Source of the DNA: Arcobacter sp. FWKO B
GTDB lineage: Bacteria; Campylobacterota; Campylobacteria; Campylobacterales; Arcobacteraceae
DNA length: 64,000 nt
Reading direction: 5' to 3'
NCBI RefSeq assembly: GCF_014844135.1
Contig: NZ_CP041403.1
Location: 1,488,001 to 1,552,000, forward strand
Of this stretch, positions 19,262-26,260 are shown in pieces. The notes under the pieces are model-generated. The model was not told the origin of the DNA, did no database searches, and saw nothing but the letters and a program-made list of their open reading frames with translations. Positions within the stretch are counted from its first letter, which is position 1, and each line of letters opens with the position of its first letter. The translations under genes and the position numbers were made by a program.

Positions 19262-20859
19262 TTATCCCCTTTTGATAAAAATGAAAGAATTCCTTTTTTT
19301 TCTTTTTCGTTTTTGATATCTTGAGTAAAAAAATGTTTTTTTACTAGTATATCTTCAAGACTTTTTACAAATACCGAATCTTTAGATGTTTCACAGGCAA
19401 GTTCACAATAGTTCCATGCACGCCCTAAAGTTTTGTAATCATTTTTTATTTTAAAATCAAAATGGAGTTTTTCATCCTCTTCCATATTTAAAATAGATAA
19501 AATATCATCGGTAGATATTGCACATTCTGAGTCATATCTATTGATTAAAAATGATGTTTTTTCCTTAAGTCCAGCTCTTTTTAAAAGATTGTAAAAAGTT
19601 TTTAGTTTTGAAATATGAGGCAATGTCATTTCAGTCACAAGCCAAATTTCATTAACTAAGTCATACATAGTTGTTTTTAGATGTGAAGCATCAGCTGTTC
19701 CAATATCTACAATAATATAGTTAAAATGGCTACTTATTTGTTTTATATAATCCAATAATTTAGTTATAAAAACATCTTTTTCTAAAAACTCTTTGTCAAT
19801 TTGTTTTTGGATACCTGTTATTGCATAAAAATTTTCTTTTATTTCTACTAAACCATTTTCAAGGTTTTTTGCAATGTCATATTCACTTGAATTTACTAGG
19901 TCTATTATAGTTTTTTCTGGAACAGGATTTTGCTCTAAAAATAGATTACTTACTGCTTTTGTTGTAGATAAATCTATATACAAAATATTTTTATCAAACA
20001 TATTCTTAGCCATCATACTAGCTAGATTCATAGCAATAGTTGTTGTTCCAATTCCTCCACTTATCCCACAAAGAGCAATTATTTTGTTGTTTGATTTATT
20101 TTTGTTTATAAGTTTTTTTCTTGTTTGAAGAATAATTGGTTTTAGATTTTCTGCTCTAAATTGGTTGATAGGTATATATGTCTCAATACCAAGTTTACCA
20201 CATAGCATAGATAGTTTATGATCATCAGGTCCAATTACGATTATGAGCTCATTGAGTTTTTTGATTAGTTCTTGACTTTTTACAATAGTGTCTTCATCGC
20301 TAATAAGGTATATAACTATATGTTTTATATCTTTTGATTTAATACTTACTAGGTTTTCATTTAAAGATGTCTCTAAAAAAATATCAACATTAAAAAGTCC
20401 TTTTAGTCCATTTTGCATAGCATTTGCAAATTCACCTAGTGATTGGTCATGAACTAAATGGATATTAAACATAGATTGTGTACCAATTAGCTCTTTTTCA
20501 ACCTCATATAGTTTGAATAAATCTCTTTTGATTTTATTAAATGTCTTTTTGAGTGCAGAAAGGTTGCTTTTGAGTTTGTTTGATATGACGACTTTCCCTA
20601 AAACTAAACCACCTTTTTTAATAAGAAAATCAAATTTATTTAGTCTTGAATAAGTCTCTTCATCTATTACGATATCGCAATTATTATTTACACTAAATTG
20701 GTAGATAAAGTCATTATATTCATAGTTATATTTATAATAAGAGAGATAATTAAGACTCGATAATGTACATAAAAGCTCAAACATCTCTTTGATATTTTCT
20801 TCAAGAGTTATTTTAGCCATTCTTAGCGTTAATTGGCTATGATAATTTTTAAGTGTCAT
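19258..20859 (-). CDS. cpaE: TadZ/CpaE-type pilus localisation ATPase with atypical P-loop
   Basis: The 533-residue protein has an N-terminal stretch of about 130 residues without a recognised fold, a receiver-like region (about 150-245) lacking the normal phospho-acceptor pattern, and a ParA/MinD-type domain (about 260-510). The P-loop reads GISGGIGTTT, so both lysines of the deviant Walker A (KGGxGKT) are absent; such divergence is known among TadZ proteins. YIIVDIGTADASHL is the Walker B-like part. TadZ proteins mark the pole or site of pilus assembly. The gene follows the tadG-like gene by 20 bases, with GGACAG before the ATG, and overlaps tadA by four bases. ATP hydrolysis is doubtful. 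Confidence 0.85.
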   Translation of the reverse strand: MTLKNYHSQLTLRMAKITLEENIKEMFELLCTLSSLNYLSYYKYNYEYNDFIYQFSVNNNCDIVIDEETYSRLNKFDFLIKKGGLVLGKVVISNKLKSNLSALKKTFNKIKRDLFKLYEVEKELIGTQSMFNIHLVHDQSLGEFANAMQNGLKGLFNVDIFLETSLNENLVSIKSKDIKHIVIYLISDEDTIVKSQELIKKLNELIIVIGPDDHKLSMLCGKLGIETYIPINQFRAENLKPIILQTRKKLINKNKSNNKIIALCGISGGIGTTTIAMNLASMMAKNMFDKNILYIDLSTTKAVSNLFLEQNPVPEKTIIDLVNSSEYDIAKNLENGLVEIKENFYAITGIQKQIDKEFLEKDVFITKLLDYIKQISSHFNYIIVDIGTADASHLKTTMYDLVNEIWLVTEMTLPHISKLKTFYNLLKRAGLKEKTSFLINRYDSECAISTDDILSILNMEEDEKLHFDFKIKNDYKTLGRAWNYCELACETSKDSVFVKSLEDILVKKHFFTQDIKNEKEKKGILSFLSKGDK

Positions 20860-20879
20860 ATCTGTCCTTTAATTTTGTG

Positions 20880-21944
20880 TTAGTAAACAAGTTGAACATC
20901 TCGTTGTAATATAGTAAGATCCATTCTAAATAAACCACTGCCAGAACAATCTTTACTCTCAACCCAATCAACCCAACTTATATTTGAAAATATTTGCCCA
21001 GTATCATCCAAAAAAGCTGCTTCTACATCAGCATCTGAGGTTTTTTTATCTCCGCAATATATTTTATCCATAGAAACTGATATCAAATTGACGACATTCA
21101 TAGCACTGTCTTTGTCATTATCGCACCCTAAAAGGGCTATACTGATATTCCAAGGAGATGCGGCAGAGTCATTAAACTTATGAACTTCCAAAGCAGATGC
21201 AAGTTGCTGAGCATCATTATATATTACTTTAGAAAAATCCCCATCACTATCATATAAGTTTGAATCAACTAAATAAACATCTTGTTCTTGACTATTAAAC
21301 GAAGTAACTTCATTTTTAAAGTGAGCAAATCCACTTTGAGAGCTATCAGTTCTATCTGGATTTGTGTAAGCTAATCCATAAAATCCAAATTGTTCACTAG
21401 AGTTATAAATATCATATGGTTTATATAGCAGTTGCAAACCCTGTCCATAAATGAAGTCATCTCTATCGCAGATATTTATAGCAAATGGTACAAAATCATT
21501 TACCTGATTTCTTATATTTATATTAGCTTTTGACTCAGCATTTAGATTAAATCCCATTAAATCTAAAAAACGATACCAAAATGTATTTTGCATATAACCA
21601 TCAATTTTAACAATTACAGATTTTTGAGCACTTTCCAAGTCCCAAATATATGATACTAGATTTTTAACTTCTAGACCCAGTTTTGTTTGGTCTAACATAT
21701 CATTTGATATAAGCTCTGCTTCTTCTATTACTTGATCTTGGTCTGCTTGGGTAGATGTTCTACTCTCATAATGTTGTATAATGTAATACTTTGACAAAGT
21801 TAAAGCAGCATTATCAGTAATCTTTTTTAGTTGATAGTATTTATTTCTTGTTTCCATCTCATCAGCTACGGTAGCACCAAAAACTATCAATGAAACAAAA
21901 ATAAATAAACCTAATAAAATCTGATCAACCAAGGCTCTTTTCAT
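20880..21944 (-). CDS. TadG-like pilus-associated protein
   Basis: The 354-residue protein has an N-terminus, MKRALVDQILLG, leading into one hydrophobic helix (about 9-25) and a long soluble domain. This resembles the N-terminal TadE/TadG-like part of Flp pilus-associated proteins. The processing region (ALVDQI) looks like a variant of the GAMDKI motif of the pilins, but lacks the glycine. The soluble part has several cysteines and no clear von Willebrand motif, so it may be a distant TadG or a large pseudopilin. Its ATG overlaps the tadV stop (ATGA). Confidence 0.65.
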   Translation of the reverse strand: MKRALVDQILLGLFIFVSLIVFGATVADEMETRNKYYQLKKITDNAALTLSKYYIIQHYESRTSTQADQDQVIEEAELISNDMLDQTKLGLEVKNLVSYIWDLESAQKSVIVKIDGYMQNTFWYRFLDLMGFNLNAESKANINIRNQVNDFVPFAINICDRDDFIYGQGLQLLYKPYDIYNSSEQFGFYGLAYTNPDRTDSSQSGFAHFKNEVTSFNSQEQDVYLVDSNLYDSDGDFSKVIYNDAQQLASALEVHKFNDSAASPWNISIALLGCDNDKDSAMNVVNLISVSMDKIYCGDKKTSDADVEAAFLDDTGQIFSNISWVDWVESKDCSGSGLFRMDLTILQRDVQLVY

Positions 21945-22372
21945 AATGGATATACCCCAATCATATAAGCTATTTCAGTAAATGCTACAGCCAAAACCAT
22001 AGCAGGTACCATAGGAGCAAAACGCCTTTTTTTAATTTTTTTGTAAAAAACTAAAAAAAGAAGTTGCAATAAACCACTTAAAACTAAAAATAACGCAAAA
22101 GCTAAAGGTTCTAAATATATTGCTATAATAAGCAAATATTTAATATCACCACCACCTATATAGCCTAGATTTAATTTACTAATAAACCAAAACAAAAAAA
22201 CTAATGCAATGGGCATTAAGAGATTGTACATAGTTAATGTAGAGTTGAAAAAACCAAATAAAATAACAAATACAAAAAGTGTCAAAATAAGTTCATTTGG
22301 CACCACATACTTTTTGCAATCAAAATATATCAAAAAAAGTGATAGAGTGTAAAAAGCAATACTTACAAACAA
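21941..22372 (-). CDS. cpaA: Prepilin peptidase TadV/CpaA (A24 family)
   Basis: The 143-residue membrane protein is a short A24-family aspartic protease. The first catalytic aspartate is in FDCKKYVVPNEL near residue 18 and the second in GYIGGGDIKYL near residue 75. Several hydrophobic helices span the protein. It should cleave the N-termini of the small pilins and the TadE-like proteins of this locus. There is no N-methyltransferase domain, typical for the Tad type. It starts immediately after the second pilin gene. Confidence 0.9.
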   Translation of the reverse strand: MFVSIAFYTLSLFLIYFDCKKYVVPNELILTLFVFVILFGFFNSTLTMYNLLMPIALVFLFWFISKLNLGYIGGGDIKYLLIIAIYLEPLAFALFLVLSGLLQLLFLVFYKKIKKRRFAPMVPAMVLAVAFTEIAYMIGVYPL

Positions 22373-22564
22373 TTATTCTAAAGCCTCACTTAGTACTGTA
22401 GCTCTTTTTTCAGAAGCACTTGTTTGAACACTCTCTTTTTGATCTTCAAAAAAAGTAAACAAACCTATAAGTAATCCAATCCCCATAATCACTAACAATA
22501 ATGTTACTAAAATTGAATCCATAGCCCCTCTTGTACTTTGAAGTCTCAAAAGAAATACTTTCAT
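22373..22564 (-). CDS. Second small Flp-like pilin
   Basis: The 63-residue protein has the layout of a Flp prepilin: a basic leader (MKVFLLRLQSTRG), the motif GAMDSILVTLLLV, one long hydrophobic helix and a short charged tail. The predicted cut is after the glycine. It is about half identical to the pilin gene just upstream through the leader and helix, so the two are tandem duplicates that diverged in the tail. It may be a minor pilin or an alternative major subunit. 59 bases separate it from the first pilin; cpaA follows directly. Confidence 0.75.
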   Translation of the reverse strand: MKVFLLRLQSTRGAMDSILVTLLLVIMGIGLLIGLFTFFEDQKESVQTSASEKRATVLSEALE

Positions 22565-22623
22565 ACAAAACCTTTATCCAAATTGAGAAGGTAGATACTT
22601 TATATTATCTACCTTCAAAGAAA

Positions 22624-22821
22624 TTATTCTCCTGTTGTTTCGCCAACAACTTCAGTGATTTTGCTTCCAGCTGCATCTTTTACAGTATCCATTTCGTCAC
22701 TCATCCAAGTATTTAAACCAACAACAAGTCCAACACCAATAACTACTAATAAAAGAGTAACAAGAATTTTATCCATTGCACCTTTTGTATTTTTTGCTAA
22801 TTTTAAAATATATGTCATCAT
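22624..22821 (-). CDS. flp: First small Flp-like pilin (probable major pilin)
   Basis: The 65-residue protein has a short basic leader ending NTKG, then AMDKILVTLLLVVIGVG and a single hydrophobic helix (about 17-38), with a Gly/Glu/Thr-rich tail. This is a type IVb (Flp) prepilin, though it has Asp at mature position 3 where classical Flp pilins have Glu at 5. It heads the Tad operon: AAAAGGAG lies six bases before the first of two tandem ATGs, and a TATAAT box stands just upstream. First position and strong ribosome site fit the most abundant subunit. Confidence 0.8.
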   Translation of the reverse strand: MMTYILKLAKNTKGAMDKILVTLLLVVIGVGLVVGLNTWMSDEMDTVKDAAGSKITEVVGETTGE

Positions 22822-22849
22822 AATTTTCTCCTTTTAGATGATTTGTACA

Positions 22850-22855
22850 ATTATA
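22850..22855 (-). promoter_or_regulatory. Probable -10 box of the Tad operon
   Basis: On the minus strand this reads TATAAT, preceded by TGTGT. It lies 28 bases before the first pilin ATG and gives a leader of about 22 bases holding the AAAAGGAG ribosome site. Confidence 0.5.
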
Positions 22856-22950
22856 ACACAATTTCAACTTTGTTTTAACTTATTCATAAAAAAATAATGA
22901 TAGCATTTTGTAATAGTGTAGATATTTGAACATTAATATAGCTCCTAAAT

Positions 22951-22978
22951 TTGTATTTAAAATGTTTTTATATATAAT
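22951..22978 (+). promoter_or_regulatory. Probable surE promoter giving a leaderless transcript
   Basis: TTGTAT (22951-22956) and TATAAT (22973-22978) are 16 bases apart. The surE ATG at 22986 is 8 bases after the last T of the -10 box, where transcription would start, so the mRNA may have no leader. No ribosome site is seen. Confidence 0.5.
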
Positions 22979-22985
22979 GTTGTTC

Positions 22986-23771
22986 ATGAAACATATACTT
23001 ATAACAAATGATGATGGATATGAAGCTGTAGGGTTAAAAGCTCTTGTGGAAGCACTCAGTCCTATTGCAAAGATTACAGTTGTTGCACCTGCAACCCAAA
23101 AGAGTGCTTGTGGGCATTCTTTAACCTTAACTCGCCCTTTAAGACTAGTAAGTATTGAAGATGATTTTTACAAAGTTGATGATGGGAGTCCTACTGATTG
23201 TGTTTTTATATCACTACATTCACTTTTTAAAGAAGGCAATAAGCCAGATTTGATAGTAAGTGGTATAAATGCAGGCTCAAATATGGGTGAAGATATTACT
23301 TACAGTGGAACAGCAAGTGCTGCTATGGAAGGTGTACTTCATGGTATCCCATCTATTGCCATATCTCAAGTATGTAAAGATAACTGTAAAGATATAGAAA
23401 ATGGCTGGGATTTTGCATTAGCTAAAGAAACAATAGTTAAAATTGTTAAACAAATTTTATCAAGTTCTTATCCTTTAGGAGAGAGAAAATTTTTAAATAT
23501 AAATATACCACCGATTTTACCACAGGAGTGTGCAGGAATAAAGGTTACAAAAGCTGGATATAGACTTTATGGTGATGATGTGCATAGGCATACCAATCCA
23601 AGAGGAGAAGAGTACTATTGGGTAGGACTTCATCCACTTATTTGGAAGCCAAGTGATGATAATATGTGTGATTTTGAAGCAATAAAACAAAATTATGTTT
23701 CAATAACACCAGTACAACTTGATATGACAAGTTATAATGATATACAAAAATTAGGAGAATGGCTGTGTTAG
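22986..23771 (+). CDS. surE: 5'/3'-nucleotidase SurE
   Basis: The 261-residue product matches SurE, a metal-dependent nucleoside-monophosphate phosphatase. Motifs are ILITNDDGYEAVGLKAL at the N-terminus (metal-binding aspartates), GSPTDCV, and SGINAGSNMGEDITYSGT near residue 100. The start at 22986 gives MKHILITNDDG, where other SurE proteins begin. In-frame upstream ATGs exist (22926, 22977), but the latter lies within a TATAAT promoter box. The gene starts a plus-strand run and ends overlapping the next small gene. Confidence 0.94.
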   Translation: MKHILITNDDGYEAVGLKALVEALSPIAKITVVAPATQKSACGHSLTLTRPLRLVSIEDDFYKVDDGSPTDCVFISLHSLFKEGNKPDLIVSGINAGSNMGEDITYSGTASAAMEGVLHGIPSIAISQVCKDNCKDIENGWDFALAKETIVKIVKQILSSSYPLGERKFLNINIPPILPQECAGIKVTKAGYRLYGDDVHRHTNPRGEEYYWVGLHPLIWKPSDDNMCDFEAIKQNYVSITPVQLDMTSYNDIQKLGEWLC

Positions 23772-24025
23772 ATATTACAGGTGCAGTTGCGAGTAATATA
23801 AAAATTTTGCAAGGTGAGCTTAAAAATGAAAAAGAGCTTATTGAAGTTTTGAAAAAAAGACTTACAAAAAAAGAGTTTAAAGTGTTTGTTGCTATGGAAG
23901 AGGGTATTGATGAGTCTAAAATAGCAGATATGGTAAAAATGGATGAAGATGGCGTAGCTGAAACTTACCAAACGGTTATAAAAAAATTAAATCAAGAAAA
24001 ACTAAAACAAGAGTTAACTCTTTGA
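23765..24025 (+). CDS. Small protein with possible sigma-70 region 4-like helix-turn-helix
   Basis: This 86-residue protein overlaps the surE end. The GGAG at 23754-23757 is one base from an ATG at 23759 but seven bases from an in-frame GTG at 23765, so GTG is the better start. The N-terminal half looks like a coiled coil. Residues of about 30-80 (RLTKKEFKVFVAMEEGIDESKIADMV...) follow the spacing of a sigma-70 region 4 or LuxR-type helix-turn-helix, but this is pattern resemblance only. It may be a conserved protein of the group with no assigned function. The stop overlaps the mltA ATG by one base. Confidence 0.65.
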   Translation: MLDITGAVASNIKILQGELKNEKELIEVLKKRLTKKEFKVFVAMEEGIDESKIADMVKMDEDGVAETYQTVIKKLNQEKLKQELTL

Positions 24026-25137
24026 TGAAACATTTTTCTATTTTTTTCATACTTGTATTGTTCTTTGGAGGATGTGCTCTAAAAAAAGATATTGAGTATG
24101 AAAAACTCAGTTTTACAGAAGCAAATTTGGTAGAAGTGCCTTGGGAAAATATAAAAGGTTTTGATACGAATGATTTTGAAAGTTCATTTGAAGTTTTTAA
24201 GCTTGGATGTACTAAAAGTGCAAGATTTGAAACTCTGAAAAATGTATGTACATTAGCAAATACTTCTACTGATCCAAAGGGATTTTTTACATCAAATTTT
24301 ACCCCTTATAAACTTTATAGTGATAAAGGTTTAGATAGCGGTTTAATGACTGGCTATTATGAACCTATTTTAAATGGTAGTAGAACAAAAAGTGAAATAT
24401 ATAAATATCCAATTTACAAAGTTCCAAATGATATATATGTGATTGATTTAAGTTCAGTTTATCCAGAACTTGGTAATTATCGTCTTAGGGGAAGAATTGA
24501 AGGAAATAAAATTGTTCCATATTACTCAAGAAGTGAATTAAAAAATATTGATGAGTCAAATTTTGATACAATAGTTTATGTAGATAGTGAAATAGATTTG
24601 TTCTTTTTGCATATTCAAGGTTCTGGTAAAGTAAAATTGGAAGATGGAACTATTATCAATGTTGGGTATGGGATGCAAAATGGGCATAGATATTATTCAA
24701 TAGGGCGAAAACTTATTGAAATTGGAGCATTACAAAAAGAGGATGTTAGTTTACAAACCATTTCTAAGTGGTTAGAAGAAAATCCTCATATGACAGATGA
24801 AATTTTGAATTTAAATCAAAGTTATATCTTTTTTACAGAAAATACAAAATCAGCAACTGGCTCATTAGGAATAGAGCTAAAAGCACAAAAAAAGATAGCA
24901 GTTGATAGACGCTATATACCCCTTGGATTTCCTGTTTTTATAAATACAACGAATCCTATTACAAAAGAGCCAATAGATACTTTAGTGTTAGCTGCTGATA
25001 CAGGTGGTGCTATAAAAGGTGAGATTAGGGGAGATTTCTTTTGGGGCAATACACAAGAGGCAAAAGAAGCAGCAGGACTTATGAAAGAAAAAGTAACAAT
25101 GTATCTTTTTGTTCCAAATGATTTAATTTCAAAATAA
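24025..25137 (+). CDS. mltA: Membrane-bound lytic murein transglycosylase A
   Basis: From the ATG at 24025 (a TTG one codon earlier is less likely) the product has 370 residues. It carries a lipoprotein signal with lipobox FGGC near residue 17. The MltA barrel region has GLMTGYYEPILNGS, FLHIQGSGKVKLEDG and VGYGMQNGHRYYSIG; the C-terminal 3D domain has LAADTGGAIKGEIRGDFFWG, with the catalytic aspartate in that segment. MltA cuts peptidoglycan glycan strands to form 1,6-anhydro ends and is tethered to the outer membrane. TGATG couples it to the gene before. Confidence 0.94.
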   Translation: MKHFSIFFILVLFFGGCALKKDIEYEKLSFTEANLVEVPWENIKGFDTNDFESSFEVFKLGCTKSARFETLKNVCTLANTSTDPKGFFTSNFTPYKLYSDKGLDSGLMTGYYEPILNGSRTKSEIYKYPIYKVPNDIYVIDLSSVYPELGNYRLRGRIEGNKIVPYYSRSELKNIDESNFDTIVYVDSEIDLFFLHIQGSGKVKLEDGTIINVGYGMQNGHRYYSIGRKLIEIGALQKEDVSLQTISKWLEENPHMTDEILNLNQSYIFFTENTKSATGSLGIELKAQKKIAVDRRYIPLGFPVFINTTNPITKEPIDTLVLAADTGGAIKGEIRGDFFWGNTQEAKEAAGLMKEKVTMYLFVPNDLISK

Positions 25138-25158
25138 TACTAAATAAAAAGGCTAAAT

Positions 25159-25980
25159 GTGCATAGTACAAATAAAATATCAAGAATGTTTGGGAAATTT
25201 GCAAGTTATAATTTTCCAAGACCTATCCAAAATCTTATAAATTATTCTTATGTAAAACTACTAGGGCTTGATATGCAAGAATTTTACCCACCAAGTTATT
25301 ACAAAAGTTTAAATGAACTTTTTACAAGGGAATTAAAAGTTCCTAGAGTTATAGATGTCTCTTTAGACAATTTTATATCTCCATCAGATAGTTTTATTAC
25401 ATCTTGTGGTAGACTTGAAAAAGATAGTTTACTTCAAATAAAAGGGATGAGTTATAGTGTAAGTGAATTACTTACAAATCATATTTCACAAGAAAATTTA
25501 TTAAAAGTAAGTGATGGTGAGTATATGAATTTTTATCTCTCACCAAAAGATTATCATAGATACCATAGCCCTTATTATGCAAAAGTAACTAAACTTATAC
25601 ATATTCCAGCTAAACTATACCCTGTAAATGTCCCTTATCTAAAAAAAGAGCAAGATTTATTTATCAAAAATGAGCGAGTAGTGCTAGAATGTTTTGATGA
25701 AAATGGAAGAGTTTTTTATATGGTATTTGTAGGGGCATTAAATGTTGGTGATATGGTATTTTCTTTTGATAATAGAGTAGAAACGAATAAAGACAACAAA
25801 AATATACAAGTATATGAATATGAAAATCTACATATTTCAAAAGGGGATTGTCTAGGATATTTTAAGATGGGCTCAACAGTCGTAATGATTTGGGAAAAAG
25901 ATTTTGTTAAATTAAATAATTTAGAAAACACTAAAGTAAGTTTTGGCACAATTGTAGCGGATATCGAAAATCCTAAGTGA
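25159..25980 (+). CDS. psd: Phosphatidylserine decarboxylase proenzyme
   Basis: The 273-residue protein matches Psd, which makes phosphatidylethanolamine from phosphatidylserine at the inner membrane. ISRMFGKFASYNFPRP, FTREL, the DYHRYHSP histidine motif and the C-terminal FKMGSTVVMIW are visible. The Gly-Ser bond in MGST is the self-cleavage site that yields the alpha chain with its pyruvoyl group. The start is a GTG with AAAAAGG six bases upstream; no better in-frame ATG is near the conserved N-terminus. It lies 21 bases after mltA. Confidence 0.94.
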   Translation: MHSTNKISRMFGKFASYNFPRPIQNLINYSYVKLLGLDMQEFYPPSYYKSLNELFTRELKVPRVIDVSLDNFISPSDSFITSCGRLEKDSLLQIKGMSYSVSELLTNHISQENLLKVSDGEYMNFYLSPKDYHRYHSPYYAKVTKLIHIPAKLYPVNVPYLKKEQDLFIKNERVVLECFDENGRVFYMVFVGALNVGDMVFSFDNRVETNKDNKNIQVYEYENLHISKGDCLGYFKMGSTVVMIWEKDFVKLNNLENTKVSFGTIVADIENPK

Positions 25981-26036
25981 TAACTACAAGTTATGATTTA
26001 AGATTTACTAATCAAGTATAAAAATAAGGAGAAAAA

Positions 26037-26258
26037 ATGGCAACGACAGAATTAAGTAGAATAGAACTAGCAGGTACAAAAAAAGGTGCTATTATTTTGG
26101 CAAATGTAACAGAGCCATATGGAACTGGGACATCTGATGTTGTAAGTATTGGTATAGCTTTAAATGGTGAAGATGTTGAGTGGAAAACACATATTCCTTA
26201 TGAAAATATTGATGCATTGATAGAAGCATTAAAGATTGCAAAAGAGAGTAAAAAATAG
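26037..26258 (+). CDS. Conserved small hypothetical protein
   Basis: This 73-residue soluble protein has no signal peptide or membrane segment. It has a strong ribosome site (AAGGAG before the ATG) and lies 2 bases upstream of dsbD, with which it is probably co-transcribed. The pattern is beta-rich in the middle (GAIILANVTEPYG, VVSIGIALNGEDVEWKTHIP), with a C-terminal helix. I do not recognise a family. The coupling to dsbD does not by itself show a redox role; it has no cysteine. Confidence 0.7.
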   Translation: MATTELSRIELAGTKKGAIILANVTEPYGTGTSDVVSIGIALNGEDVEWKTHIPYENIDALIEALKIAKESKK

Positions 26259-26260
26259 TT

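Noticed and set aside
12904-22821. Tad locus as a recently acquired island
   Set aside because: Base composition and start-site style look like the surroundings; no tRNA, integrase or direct repeats flank it.
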